Below are positions 1-8,651 of a DNA stretch of 64,000 nucleotides, in pieces (the first letter of the stretch is position 1; each line of letters starts with the position of its first letter). A program made the translations under genes and the position numbers. The DNA lies in assembly GCF_002270055.1 (NCBI RefSeq), contig NZ_NIBG01000001.1:62001-126000 (forward strand), in the 5' to 3' direction. The DNA is from Anaeromicrobium sediminis (GTDB lineage: Bacteria; Bacillota; Clostridia; Peptostreptococcales; Thermotaleaceae). Below the pieces are notes generated by a model. It worked only from the letters and a program-made list of their open reading frames with translations. It made no database searches and was not told the origin of the DNA.

Positions 1-1
1 C

Positions 2-1174
2 CCACAATTATTTAAACAATTATTAATGGTATCAGGAATGGACAGATATTTCCAAATAGTAAAGTGTTTTAGAGATGAGGATTTAAGAGCAGATAGACAA
101 CCGGAATTTACTCAAATAGATGTGGAAATGTCCTTTGTAGACATAGACAATGTATTATCTATTAATGAAGAATTAATTAATAAAATATTTAAAGAAACTT
201 TAGATGTAAATATTAATTTACCTATTGAAAGAATGCCTTATAAGGAGGCAATGGAAAGATTTGGTTCTGATAAGCCAGATACGAGATTTGGATTCGAATT
301 AAAATGTTTAAATGACATAGTAGAGAACTCTGAGTTTAAAGTATTTAGTGGCACCGTTAAGAAGGGTGGCGATGTTAGAGGTATTAATATAGATGGATAT
401 GGAGATAGCTTTAGCAGAAAAAATATTTCTAAACTAGAGGATTTTGCTAAAACTTATGGAGCAAAGGGTCTTGCGTGGATAAAGATTACAGAAGAAGGAG
501 TAAACTCTCCAATTGCTAAATTCTTAAGTGAAGATGAATTAAATAAGATAGTTGAACGTTTTTCTGCTAAAGCAGGGGATCTAATATTAATTGTGGCAGA
601 CGAATCAGATGTGGTATATGATTCATTAGGTCACTTAAGGGTAGAGATAGCTAAGAGACTAGACATTTTAAATAAAGATGAATATAAATTGTTATGGGTA
701 ACGGAATTTCCTTTATTTGAGTATGATAAGGAAGAAGATAGATATGTGGCTAAACACCATCCTTTCACATGTCCAATGGATGAAGACATACATTTACTTG
801 AAACAGAGCCTCATAAAGTTAGAGCTAAGGCTTACGATATTGTATTAAATGGAGTAGAAATTGGAGGAGGAAGTATAAGAATCCATAGTTCTGAACTTCA
901 ACAAAAAATGTTTAAGGCATTAGGATTTAGTGAAGAGCAAGCGTGGGAAAAATTTGGATTCTTACTGGAAGCATTTAAATATGGAACACCACCTCATGGA
1001 GGTATTGCATATGGATTAGATAGATTAGTAATGTTACTTACTGGTAATGACAGTATTCGTGAAGTAATAGCATTCCCTAAGACTCAAAATGCCTCTTCTC
1101 CAATGACAGAAGCTCCAACTTATGTTGAAGTTAAGCAATTAGAAGAATTACATATAGAATCTGCAGTAGAATAA
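2..1174 (+). CDS. aspS: Aspartyl-tRNA synthetase, 3' part
   Basis: This enzyme charges tRNA-Asp with aspartate in the cytoplasm. The reading frame is open to the first base of the window, so the gene starts upstream; about 390 residues remain of a usual length near 590, and the N-terminal anticodon-binding OB fold is missing. Class II motif 2 is visible as FRDEDLRADRQPEFTQID. The bacterial GAD insertion follows, and motif 3 is GIAYGLDRLVMLL near the C-terminus. An in-frame ATG at base 26 lies inside the catalytic domain and is not a real start. A hairpin terminator follows at once. The identification is firm; whether the enzyme is discriminating or non-discriminating cannot be told from this part. 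Confidence 0.97.
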   Translation, partial: PQLFKQLLMVSGMDRYFQIVKCFRDEDLRADRQPEFTQIDVEMSFVDIDNVLSINEELINKIFKETLDVNINLPIERMPYKEAMERFGSDKPDTRFGFELKCLNDIVENSEFKVFSGTVKKGGDVRGINIDGYGDSFSRKNISKLEDFAKTYGAKGLAWIKITEEGVNSPIAKFLSEDELNKIVERFSAKAGDLILIVADESDVVYDSLGHLRVEIAKRLDILNKDEYKLLWVTEFPLFEYDKEEDRYVAKHHPFTCPMDEDIHLLETEPHKVRAKAYDIVLNGVEIGGGSIRIHSSELQQKMFKALGFSEEQAWEKFGFLLEAFKYGTPPHGGIAYGLDRLVMLLTGNDSIREVIAFPKTQNASSPMTEAPTYVEVKQLEELHIESAVE

Positions 1175-1179
1175 ATAAT

Positions 1180-1210
1180 AGGGTGACCATTTTGGTTGCC
1201 CTTTTCTTTT
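1180..1210 (+). terminator. Terminator after aspS
   Basis: AGGGTGACCA and TGGTTGCCCT form an imperfect 10-bp stem with a TTT loop, followed by a T-rich run. It begins six bases after the aspS stop codon. Confidence 0.75.
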
Positions 1211-1245
1211 ATATAATTTATAATGAATTAAAGGTATATTTATGG

Positions 1246-1273
1246 TTAACAGACTGTAAAAATAGGGTATAAT
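1246..1273 (+). promoter_or_regulatory. Sigma-A-type promoter for the RseC-family gene
   Basis: TTAACA (1246-1251) and TATAAT (1268-1273) are separated by 16 bp. They lie about 35 bp upstream of the start codon at 1308 and after the aspS terminator. Confidence 0.6.
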
Positions 1274-1307
1274 GTAATTGTACTAGAAATGAAGTAGAGG
1301 TGAAGAT

Positions 1308-1736
1308 ATGAATCAAGTAGGATTTGTTACTAAAATTTTACCAAATAATAGAGCAGAGGTTAGTATGAAAAAACATGCTGCATGCGGTGAATGTGGCGCA
1401 TGTCAGCATGGTCATGAAAATATGAACTTAAATATTATAGCATTAAACAAGATAAAGTCTGTAGAAGGAAATAAGGTGGAAGTAGACTTAGAAACATCAA
1501 ATGTATTAGGGGCAGCTTTTATAATGTATGTGATTCCTCTAGTGACCATGGTAATAAGTATTTTCATAAGTAGACATGTTTTTGGAAATATAATGAAAAT
1601 TAATAACTTTGAAATATACTCCATTTTAACAGGGTTTACATGTTTATCCATAACTTTTTTAGCCATTAGATTAAATGAAAAAAAGTTTGAAGATAGTAAG
1701 AGGTATATTCCTACTATAACTAGAATTATAGAATAA
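1308..1736 (+). CDS. RseC/MucC-family membrane protein
   Basis: A 142-residue protein of the RseC family (SoxR-reducing system / positive regulator of sigma-E). In clostridia such proteins often accompany Rnf or electron-transfer systems, but no rnf gene is present here. An N-terminal cytoplasmic part carries a cysteine cluster, CGECGAC, near residues 25-31, a possible metal or redox site. Two membrane segments follow, at about residues 67-87 and 100-120, with a short basic tail. The RBS AGAGGTGAAG precedes ATG 1308. The gene appears monocistronic between a terminator and glyA. The family call rests on the Cys cluster plus two-helix layout; the exact role is unknown. Confidence 0.78.
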   Translation: MNQVGFVTKILPNNRAEVSMKKHAACGECGACQHGHENMNLNIIALNKIKSVEGNKVEVDLETSNVLGAAFIMYVIPLVTMVISIFISRHVFGNIMKINNFEIYSILTGFTCLSITFLAIRLNEKKFEDSKRYIPTITRIIE

Positions 1737-1847
1737 TGGGACAAGGATTCAAAATTACAACTAGATATATATTAAGGTAAAAGTTATACTTTGTTTAAAC
1801 TATATAATAATATATAATTTTTAAAATATATTAAGGAGGGGTTACCT

Positions 1848-3077
1848 ATGGACTTTAATAACTTAAAGGTTGTGGATGAAAAGGTATATGAATCAATTTG
1901 TAATGAAATTAGCAGGCAGCAAGAAAAGATTGAATTAATAGCTTCTGAAAACTTTGTAAGTGAAGCTGTTATGGAAGCAATGGGCAGTCAACTTACTAAT
2001 AAGTACGCAGAAGGATATCCTGCTAAAAGATATTATGGTGGCTGTGAACATGTTGATGTGGTAGAAGACCTAGCTAGAGAAAGATTAAAAAAATTATTCA
2101 ATGCAGATCATGTAAATGTACAACCTCATTCAGGTGCCAATGCTAATTTGGGTGTATATTTTGCTATATTAAAGCCAGGTGATGTGGTTTTAGGTATGAA
2201 TTTATCCCATGGTGGACATTTAACCCATGGAAGTCCCGTTAATATTTCTGGAACATATTATAAATTTGTTGATTATGGTGTAAACAAGGAAACAGAAACT
2301 ATAGACTATGAAGAAGTTAGAAGAATTGCAATAGAAAATAAGCCTAAGTTGATTGTTGCAGGTGCTAGTGCTTACCCTCGCGCTATAGACTTTAAAAAGT
2401 TTAGGGAAATAGCTGACGAAGTGGGAGCGTATCTAATGGTTGATATGGCCCATATTGCAGGGTTAGTTGCTGCTGGACTTCATGAAAATCCATGTGAGTA
2501 TGCTCACTTTGTTACGACTACTACTCATAAGACCCTAAGAGGTCCTAGGGGAGGAGCTATTTTATGCAAAGGAGAATTTGCTAAAAAAATCGATAAAGCT
2601 ATTTTCCCAGGTATTCAAGGAGGCCCTTTAATGCATGTTATTGCAGCTAAAGCTGTAAGCTTCAAAGAGGCTCTTGAAGATGAATTTATTACATATCAAA
2701 AACAAGTTATAAAAAATGCAAAGAGACTAGGAGAAGAACTTGTAAAGAGAGGGTTTAGATTAGTATCAGATGGCACTGACAACCATTTAATATTAATAGA
2801 TGTTAGAAATAAGAATATTACAGGAAAAGAGGCAGAAAGACTACTAGATGAGGCTGGAGTTACAGTAAATAAAAATACAATACCTTACGATCCAGAGAGT
2901 CCTTTTGTAACTAGTGGAATACGTATAGGAACGCCAGCAGTAACTACTAGAGGTATGAAAGAAGATGACATGGAAACAATAGCAGAGATTATTAGTACTA
3001 TAATAGATAAGAAAGATACTATGGATAAGGCTAAAGATATGATTAAAGGCTTATGTGAAAATTTTCCATTATATTAA
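1848..3077 (+). CDS. glyA: Serine hydroxymethyltransferase
   Basis: PLP enzyme that interconverts serine plus tetrahydrofolate with glycine plus methylene-tetrahydrofolate, the main source of one-carbon units. At 409 residues it has the usual bacterial length. The PLP-binding lysine is K228 in [14 protein letters not shown], and the N-terminal signature [11 protein letters not shown] is present. The RBS AAGGAGGGG lies just upstream of ATG 1848. The gene stands alone and is closed by two consecutive hairpins. FolD, which acts on the same folate pool, is encoded at 58.3 kb. Confidence 0.98.
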   Translation: MDFNNLKVVDEKVYESICNEISRQQEKIELIASENFVSEAVMEAMGSQLTNKYAEGYPAKRYYGGCEHVDVVEDLARERLKKLFNADHVNVQPHSGANANLGVYFAILKPGDVVLGMNLSHGGHLTHGSPVNISGTYYKFVDYGVNKETETIDYEEVRRIAIENKPKLIVAGASAYPRAIDFKKFREIADEVGAYLMVDMAHIAGLVAAGLHENPCEYAHFVTTTTHKTLRGPRGGAILCKGEFAKKIDKAIFPGIQGGPLMHVIAAKAVSFKEALEDEFITYQKQVIKNAKRLGEELVKRGFRLVSDGTDNHLILIDVRNKNITGKEAERLLDEAGVTVNKNTIPYDPESPFVTSGIRIGTPAVTTRGMKEDDMETIAEIISTIIDKKDTMDKAKDMIKGLCENFPLY

Positions 3078-3091
3078 ATAAGTTTTAAGTT

Positions 3092-3130
3092 AAGGAAGGA
3101 AATTAGTAATTTAATTTCCTTCCTTTTTTA
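3092..3130 (+). terminator. Terminator after glyA
   Basis: AAGGAAGGAAATTA (3092-3105) pairs with TAATTTCCTTCCTT (3112-3125), a perfect 14-bp stem followed by a T run. Confidence 0.85.
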
Positions 3131-3165
3131 CTTTGTAGACCTTTACATTGTTTGTTATAGAGTAC

Positions 3166-3193
3166 AAAGATATGGAATCTTCATATCTTTTTT
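3166..3193 (+). terminator. Second hairpin with T tract downstream of glyA
   Basis: AAAGATATG (3166-3174) pairs with CATATCTTT (3182-3190) and is followed by TTT. It may be a back-up terminator, or may end a very short transcript from the 35-bp gap after the first terminator. No ORF lies between them. Confidence 0.5.
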
Positions 3194-3282
3194 GAAGCTA
3201 AAAGCCTATTTTTCATAAAGATTCCTTACCATATAAGAAGTTCCTGAATATAATGAGGTAAAAGAAAAATGGAGCTGATAGG

Positions 3283-3552
3283 ATGTTGTATTACAATGAA
3301 AAATATGTGATAGTGCTTTCTTCTGCCTATCATGGATATTATGTAGAAGATCTTCTTAGAAGAAATTCGATTCCTAATACTTTTAAAAGGGCACCAAGGG
3401 CCATAGGACCGTCATGCCATACGGCTATATATATACAAGAAAAGGATCTAGATAAAGCTATGGAGTTAATAAATAAGGTTAACGTATCTGTTAAGGGTGT
3501 CTATGAACTGATACAGATAGGAGGCATGTACGATTATAGAAAGATACAATAA
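3283..3552 (+). CDS. DUF3343 (putative Se/S carrier-like) protein
   Basis: An 89-residue protein that fits the DUF3343 family: an N-terminal beta strand with a histidine (SSAYHGYYVEDLLRR), a central arginine/proline patch followed by a cysteine (PRAIGPSCHTAIYI), and a C-terminal VKGVYEL strand. Some family members are thought to carry selenium or sulfur. No selenium gene is adjacent, so the function is open. ATG 3283 has GGAG eight bases upstream. The gene stands alone, with an imperfect GC-containing hairpin at about 3570-3606 downstream. Confidence 0.7.
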   Translation: MLYYNEKYVIVLSSAYHGYYVEDLLRRNSIPNTFKRAPRAIGPSCHTAIYIQEKDLDKAMELINKVNVSVKGVYELIQIGGMYDYRKIQ

Positions 3553-3696
3553 AATTAAAGACAAATATAAAAGAGGGGAAAACTACGACTTAAAATTCCC
3601 TTCTTTCATGCTTAATAGAAAGGATATTATACTTTTTAAACTTAAAGTAACAAATGAATTAATTGTATAGATTCATTTGAATCAATTGAGGCATAT

Positions 3697-3728
3697 AAAA
3701 AATAGGAGTAGTTTCCCACCTCCTATTT
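3697..3728 (-). terminator. Terminator of the minus-strand propeller gene
   Basis: AATAGGAG and CTCCTATT form an inverted repeat overlapping the stop codon of the gene at 3723-5144. Read on the minus strand it is followed by a run of T. Confidence 0.65.
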
Positions 3729-5144
3729 GAAAATGCGCTTAAAAATCCCAGCATTATTCATTTTATCAATTTCTTCCTTTAACTTTTTATTTTCATTATT
3801 AAGATTTTCAAGACGCTTACTCATGTTATCTAAACGCTCTTCATACATTTTAATTGAATTTTGTAAGGAGATATTTTCCTCATCCATAGACTTATAATCA
3901 TTTAGAAGTTTCTTATGCTTATTATTTAATATGTTAACATATGTCTTATTTTCATTATCTAATTTTTTTACCTCATCTCTCATGAGTTTTAGTTTACCTT
4001 CCAAGGTATGAAGTAAATTTGTCTTTGAATAAAGTTCCTGCTCTTTTTTATACAATTTTAATTGAAGATGTTTATGATTATCCTGTTTAGGTAAATTGTT
4101 TGTAACAGGTTTAATTGTTGATTTTATAGTAGAAAACTCTTTTTTTTCTGTTCTCATCCCTGTAATATCTATTGGAAATGGATTGCTAAGATCGCTACAT
4201 AGAATAAAATTTGATGTATAAGAACATGTACTTTCGTTTTGCCCATATACTTTTACTAAGTGGAAGTTAGGAATGTCTAAACTATAGGGGTTGTTAAAGT
4301 GGCTATTGCCTGCCTTTTTTGCATAGTAAACAATTTCATTAGAAAGAGTATAACAGATCATATTAGAACTATTAATAAATAAAAAGTGATCTGTAATGGG
4401 TGTATTTATTTCAGAGCTAATAGATGGTTTATGTATTATCTTATTTTCATATAAGGTTAAATACTTTATGCAATAATTATTTTTCTGTTTATCTGAATAG
4501 GCAATATGGTTAATATTATCTTCACTTACTATTACATCTATAGAAAAATTTTTAGTATATATGCAGGAAGAAATTTTCATGGGAATACTCCAATTTCCAT
4601 CTAAGAGTTTCGTATACATTAAGTCGAAAATCATATTATTATTACTAAGGTAAATTAAAGCTAAATTTTCACTTTTATCCTTATATAAAAAATATGGATT
4701 TATTGAATTTTTATGATTAAGGCGAACTCTATTGAATACATTTTTTTTCCATAAAGGTCCTTCCATATAATAGGAGAGTATAGACCAAGATAAGGAAGAA
4801 GATGTACCTTTCCAGCAAAAAACAATATGAGGTGAGCCATGAGAACAAACAAGAGAAATATTTTTTATAGTTTCTCCCTCTTCTGAGATTTCGTAGAGCA
4901 AATGAGAATGCCACATATTCCCTTCACTTTTATAGTATATTAGTTTTTTGCATTTAGTATATAAAGCTATATGTATATTTTTATCTTTATCCATGTCCAA
5001 ATTGTATTCGTCTACTTCATAAGGACTTATTTGGATGATAGAATCCTTTGTTTTATATTTTAAATAGTCATCTTCATCAACATATATATTGAAAAATTCA
5101 TTGTTAGTAAATAAAATCCTAGGTACTTTTTTATTTTCTATCAC
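3723..5144 (-). CDS. Predicted beta-propeller / coiled-coil protein (copy 1), probably spore-associated
   Basis: About 473 residues. The first roughly 330 residues are beta-rich and repetitive, with recurring aromatic strands (for example SHLLYEI, LSWSILSYYM, NWSIPMKIS) that resemble sialidase or lectin-type propeller blades. The last 120 residues are a strongly charged coiled coil ending in GIFKRIFK. A second protein with the same plan, ending IFSRLLNLFK, is encoded at 6449-7768, and each lies divergent to a coat-like gene. There is no signal peptide, which fits a mother-cell protein assembled on the spore. I chose GTG 5144 because AAGGTGGGTGAT sits just ahead of it; GTG 5156 overlaps that site. 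The family is not recognised and the fold is inferred from composition. Confidence 0.6.
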   Translation of the reverse strand: MIENKKVPRILFTNNEFFNIYVDEDDYLKYKTKDSIIQISPYEVDEYNLDMDKDKNIHIALYTKCKKLIYYKSEGNMWHSHLLYEISEEGETIKNISLVCSHGSPHIVFCWKGTSSSLSWSILSYYMEGPLWKKNVFNRVRLNHKNSINPYFLYKDKSENLALIYLSNNNMIFDLMYTKLLDGNWSIPMKISSCIYTKNFSIDVIVSEDNINHIAYSDKQKNNYCIKYLTLYENKIIHKPSISSEINTPITDHFLFINSSNMICYTLSNEIVYYAKKAGNSHFNNPYSLDIPNFHLVKVYGQNESTCSYTSNFILCSDLSNPFPIDITGMRTEKKEFSTIKSTIKPVTNNLPKQDNHKHLQLKLYKKEQELYSKTNLLHTLEGKLKLMRDEVKKLDNENKTYVNILNNKHKKLLNDYKSMDEENISLQNSIKMYEERLDNMSKRLENLNNENKKLKEEIDKMNNAGIFKRIFK

Positions 5145-5227
5145 ATTATCACCCACCTTAATAAAATATATTATTGATGGTATTACAATATGTAGAGATT
5201 TTAATGAAAAATTTTAAAAGTTTTATC

Positions 5228-5255
5228 ACCAAATAGGATTGGAATACATAATATA
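5228..5255 (+). promoter_or_regulatory. Possible sigma-K-type promoter for the coat-like gene
   Basis: AC (5228-5229), then 17 bp, then CATAATATA (5247-5255), fits the known sigma-K pattern AC-N16/17-CATANNNTA. It lies about 75 bp before ATG 5332. This is a by-eye match only. Confidence 0.35.
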
Positions 5256-5331
5256 CAATTAGAACAGGAGATTTATTTACTACTTACAGATAAGAATGTT
5301 TATCTTTAAATATAAAAGAGGGGGAGAATAT

Positions 5332-6144
5332 ATGTACAAAAAATCATCCTGCGGAATCAGTATGTATACTCCAGGTGTAATTCCGGAAGAATTAAGAGAA
5401 TCATTTGGAAATGCATGTGAGTTAGTTTGTGTACAGATTCCTAAGGTATACGATTCTTGTCTTTTAAGATTATGTTTAGTAGGAGATCAAGATAAAGCCA
5501 ACGAAGAAGAAGGTATTGAATTTGACAAAGACTTGAGAGTTAGAATTGATTGTTGCGTAGATGGTATAGTAAATGCAAGAGTTGTTGGCTTAGTACCAGG
5601 TTCCTTTAAGATAATCAGTAAAAGAGAAGTCCCAGGAGATTGTGACAGAAAGATTATTTGTTACACATATGAATTAAAAATATTGTACGATATTGTTTGT
5701 GAAGATGGTACAATATGCAAAGATGAAGTATTATGCTTAAGGAGAAGTGAGTGTGTTGGCCCATTATATTGCCCAGACTCAGAAACCATCATAAGAGAAC
5801 AACAAGGTGATCGTCGTCATCATCATCATCACCGTGATGATCCTATAGATGAGGAGATTATCAAATTAGAAATAATAGCTAAAGTTTTAGATGTAAAAAT
5901 CGAGCTGGAAGAATGTCCATGTGATCCATATGAGGATGAATGCTTTGCAGTATTTACAGTGGGAATTTACAATATAGTTAAATGTGAACTAGTAGTTCAA
6001 CTAGTAATACCTGCATTTGGATTCTGTCCACCACCAAAGCCATGTGAAAAAATGGGAGAACCATGTGAAATCTTTAATTCTCAATTACCACCTGCTTTCT
6101 TCCCACCACAATTAGATGATTTTATAACTGGTCCTTGTGTATAA
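5332..6144 (+). CDS. Cys-rich spore-coat/exosporium-like protein (copy 1)
   Basis: A 270-residue cysteine-rich acidic protein with no signal peptide. The first half contains VCVQIPKVYDSCLLRLCL, a VYDSC pattern I associate with clostridial coat-type proteins, followed by two similar beta-rich segments. A His run (DRRHHHHHRDD) sits at about residues 161-172. The C-terminus is proline- and phenylalanine-rich (LPPAFFPPQLDDF). The protein at 7899-8624 shares the same order, including the V-Q-L-V/L-P-A strand and the final F-P tail, so they are paralogues. ATG 5332 is preferred over 5296 because of the RBS GAGGGGGAG at 5318-5326. A structural spore-surface role is inferred from composition, neighbours and the sigma-K-like promoter. 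Confidence 0.6.
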   Translation: MYKKSSCGISMYTPGVIPEELRESFGNACELVCVQIPKVYDSCLLRLCLVGDQDKANEEEGIEFDKDLRVRIDCCVDGIVNARVVGLVPGSFKIISKREVPGDCDRKIICYTYELKILYDIVCEDGTICKDEVLCLRRSECVGPLYCPDSETIIREQQGDRRHHHHHRDDPIDEEIIKLEIIAKVLDVKIELEECPCDPYEDECFAVFTVGIYNIVKCELVVQLVIPAFGFCPPPKPCEKMGEPCEIFNSQLPPAFFPPQLDDFITGPCV

Positions 6145-6146
6145 AT

Positions 6147-6187
6147 AAATTGAGATGTTCTAATCTTGAACATCTCAATTTATTTTT
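6147..6187 (+). terminator. Terminator after coat-like gene 1
   Basis: AATTGAGATGTTC (6148-6160) and GAACATCTCAATT (6168-6180) form a perfect 13-bp stem with a 7-nt loop and a trailing T run. Confidence 0.85.
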
Positions 6188-6235
6188 TACGCTATAGGAA
6201 ATTATAAATTTTTAAAACTGTGGGTAAGTAAAAAA

Positions 6236-6356
6236 TAAGGGGGTGTGGGGGAAGAATTCCCCTGCCGCCTTTAAGGAGGGTGCTCAGCAACTTCAGTTGC
6301 GTCGAAGGGAACCATAGGGTTCCATAGCGAAGCATACGAAGTATGCCCTTTTTATA
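6236..6356. repeat. Array of short hairpins in the intergenic region, likely a dispersed repeat
   Basis: A patch clearly richer in G and C than its surroundings holds four close-packed perfect hairpins: GGGGAA/TTCCCC (6248-6262), GCAACT/AGTTGC (6287-6300), GGAACC/GGTTCC (6308-6323) and GCATAC/GTATGC (6332-6346), then CCCTTTTT. A weaker CGCCTT/AAGGAG pair lies between the first two. A 61-codon frame on the minus strand is a by-product of the repeat. It looks like a mobile intergenic hairpin repeat or a small structured RNA. The 303-bp gap holds no convincing gene. Confidence 0.55.
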
Positions 6357-6448
6357 TATTAAATTATTATTTAACAAAAATCTCTGTAATAATTATGCCA
6401 GTAAATCTAAAGATAAATATATCATAATAATGGATTAAAGGACATTTA

Positions 6449-7768
6449 CTATTTGAACAAGTTTAGTAGCCTGGAAAAAATATTATTATTATTATTATTT
6501 TTAAGATTTTCATTTAAAATATTACATTGATTTGTTAGAAACTCAATTTTTTCTTCGGTAAACTCTTGCTTTTCAGTTAATGAGTTTAATAAGCTATTTA
6601 TACTTTCTTGTTTTTTTTTCATATCCTCCATAAGTAATAAAAAATTTTTAATGTCATTTAAGCCTTCATATTCCATAATCTTAGTAGTTGATGTATCTAA
6701 TGGAACTGATAGGGATACAGTATTTTCCCTTTTAGTATAATCTATAAGGTTTATGCCTAAAATATATAATCTTTTCTTTAAAACGGAGTAAGTGAAAGGT
6801 ATTTTTAATAATTCATAATTAATATAGTTATTTCCTAATAAGGTAGAAGGAATAAGTTCATCATTCTCATATCCCATATCTTCAAATTCATCATTCCACA
6901 AATCTGCTAATATGTTTTTAGACTTAGAAATAAATTGTCCATTTTCATTCCATATTACCTTTATAAAGTTAGACATTTTCATTATTATGGGATTTGTGTT
7001 GTTAGTATTTTCCCTAGAAATTTTTTGTGCTTTAGTCCAAGAGCCCTTTGAGGAATTTAATTTTTCATTATAAGTATAATAAATTGATAGATTGTTGTTT
7101 TCTAGCTTGGACCAAACCATATGACCTTTGTTTAGATTATCGCAAAGTATAAAAGGGGTAGAATGAATATTAAAGGTATTAAGTATTCTAGTAGGGTGAG
7201 TCCAAAGGTCATAACCAGGGTTAAATTTGCAATAATATATGAAGTACTTCCTATTATATAGAGATTTAAATACTACATGAATATTATTATGATAATCCAT
7301 ATCAACATTAAATGGATTGTTGTATTTTTCAGTGACTATATCGCAAACTTTCTTAGTATACCATTTATGATTTTTATAGGAATGATGCTTTAGTGTCCAA
7401 AGTTCTGAGTTTAAAACATTGCATATGCCTAATAATATATGTATTTGTTCATTTATGATGAAGATTTTTAAATTCCTAAAATTATTAGACTTATAATCAT
7501 AATTAGTTATAGGTTTAAACTCATAGTCTCCGTTTTCATAGGTTGTGTATTCTAAATCTCCTAAGGAGGATATGACTACTATATGAAAGCTTTCCTTTGA
7601 ATCTATTCCAATAGCGTAATCTACTATATTTTTTGCCAATTTTTTATTCATATAGACTTGATTGTCTCTTATAATATCCAAATAAAGATCTTTATCTTTT
7701 TTATAAAAAAAGTATATAAAATTAGTTTTGGAAGAATAAATGTATTGATTTTTATAAATAGAGTTCAC
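6449..7768 (-). CDS. Predicted beta-propeller / coiled-coil protein (copy 2), probably spore-associated
   Basis: A 439-residue paralogue in layout of the protein at 3723-5144. A beta-rich N-terminal region of roughly 360 residues has repeated aromatic strands (ELWTLKHHSYKNHKWYTK, LSIYYTYNEKLN). A C-terminal coiled coil of about 60 residues follows, then a poly-Asn stretch and the amphipathic end IFSRLLNLFK. The N-terminal repeats have the rhythm of a propeller that reads 'history of a sugar or peptide ligand', but no catalytic Asp boxes are evident. The start is GTG 7768 with GGGAGGT upstream. It is divergent from the coat-like gene at 7899. The family is not recognised; a sporulation role is inferred only from context. 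Confidence 0.6.
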   Translation of the reverse strand: MNSIYKNQYIYSSKTNFIYFFYKKDKDLYLDIIRDNQVYMNKKLAKNIVDYAIGIDSKESFHIVVISSLGDLEYTTYENGDYEFKPITNYDYKSNNFRNLKIFIINEQIHILLGICNVLNSELWTLKHHSYKNHKWYTKKVCDIVTEKYNNPFNVDMDYHNNIHVVFKSLYNRKYFIYYCKFNPGYDLWTHPTRILNTFNIHSTPFILCDNLNKGHMVWSKLENNNLSIYYTYNEKLNSSKGSWTKAQKISRENTNNTNPIIMKMSNFIKVIWNENGQFISKSKNILADLWNDEFEDMGYENDELIPSTLLGNNYINYELLKIPFTYSVLKKRLYILGINLIDYTKRENTVSLSVPLDTSTTKIMEYEGLNDIKNFLLLMEDMKKKQESINSLLNSLTEKQEFTEEKIEFLTNQCNILNENLKNNNNNNIFSRLLNLFK

Positions 7769-7898
7769 AAACTATACCTCCCTTCATAAATTGTCCCATT
7801 ATAATATATTTTTTTTTATAAAAAAAAATTACAGATTCATTAAAAAAATTTGATATTCAAAAGAATAAGGTCATATATATTATTTAAGGGGGGATAGT

Positions 7899-8624
7899 AT
7901 GGAAGCTAGTTTTTCTAGTAACGGTAAAATATTAGAGGATAAAATAGTAGAGCCAAACCCATATACATCAAATAATAAGAAGAAAGAATATAATGTAGAA
8001 TCAATTGGAAATGTAAACTTCCTAGATGAAGTGGAATCTGTAGGTGTGCTATTGGATAAAGTTTATTCATTTTGTCAACTTAGGGATTGTTTTCCAAAAT
8101 TTAAAATAGATATACATGACTTTAGTAGAAAAACAGAATTTGAGAATATTATATTTCAAGAAGGATATATTGAAAGGGGAACTTTAGAGATAAGTTCTGT
8201 AGGAAAGAAAAGACCGAATTTTTCTAGGATAAAATTTACTCTAAAAATACCATTTACATTAAATCTAAGAAACCTGACAACTAAAGAATTAATAAGTATG
8301 AATGGGATTTTACCAGAATTAAAGAAGGATATTATAATGTACATACCAGAGGCAAGGAGTGAATTTGATTTTAGGGTGGTTGCAGAAACTAGAACAGAAA
8401 TATTATCTTTACCTGAGATCATAAATAATCAAATCGAAATTCCAATAGGTATATTTTCAATAATAAGGGTAGTAGGTAGAGTGCAATTACTTGTACCAGC
8501 ATACAAAACAACACCGGAACCTCCAGAGGCAGAAACATATGAGCATATGGAAGAATCCATATGTGAAGCCTTTGACACAAGAAACTTTCCACAAGATTTT
8601 TTTCCCATAAAAGATGATATATAA
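7899..8624 (+). CDS. Spore-coat-like protein (copy 2)
   Basis: A 241-residue protein without signal peptide, paralogous to 5332-6144. Shared features are the VGVLLDKVYSFCQLRDC segment (matching the VYDSCLLRLC region of copy 1), a beta-rich middle, the RVQLLVPAY strand, and an acidic, Pro/Phe-rich tail (NFPQDFFPIKDD). It has far fewer cysteines than copy 1 and no His run. The RBS GGGGGGAT precedes ATG 7899. A glycosyltransferase gene begins 27 bp downstream, so the two are probably co-transcribed, which suggests the surface protein is glycosylated or displayed with glycan. Function is inferred. Confidence 0.55.
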   Translation: MEASFSSNGKILEDKIVEPNPYTSNNKKKEYNVESIGNVNFLDEVESVGVLLDKVYSFCQLRDCFPKFKIDIHDFSRKTEFENIIFQEGYIERGTLEISSVGKKRPNFSRIKFTLKIPFTLNLRNLTTKELISMNGILPELKKDIIMYIPEARSEFDFRVVAETRTEILSLPEIINNQIEIPIGIFSIIRVVGRVQLLVPAYKTTPEPPEAETYEHMEESICEAFDTRNFPQDFFPIKDDI

Positions 8625-8651
8625 TATATGTGTTTTTAAGGAGGAATTGGG

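Noticed and set aside
26-1174. A short 382-residue aspS starting at ATG 26
   Set aside because: The frame is open to the window edge and the ATG is inside the catalytic domain, so the gene simply begins outside the window.
6192-6377. 61-codon frame on the minus strand
   Set aside because: It is translated from the hairpin array, has no RBS, and its composition follows the inverted repeats.
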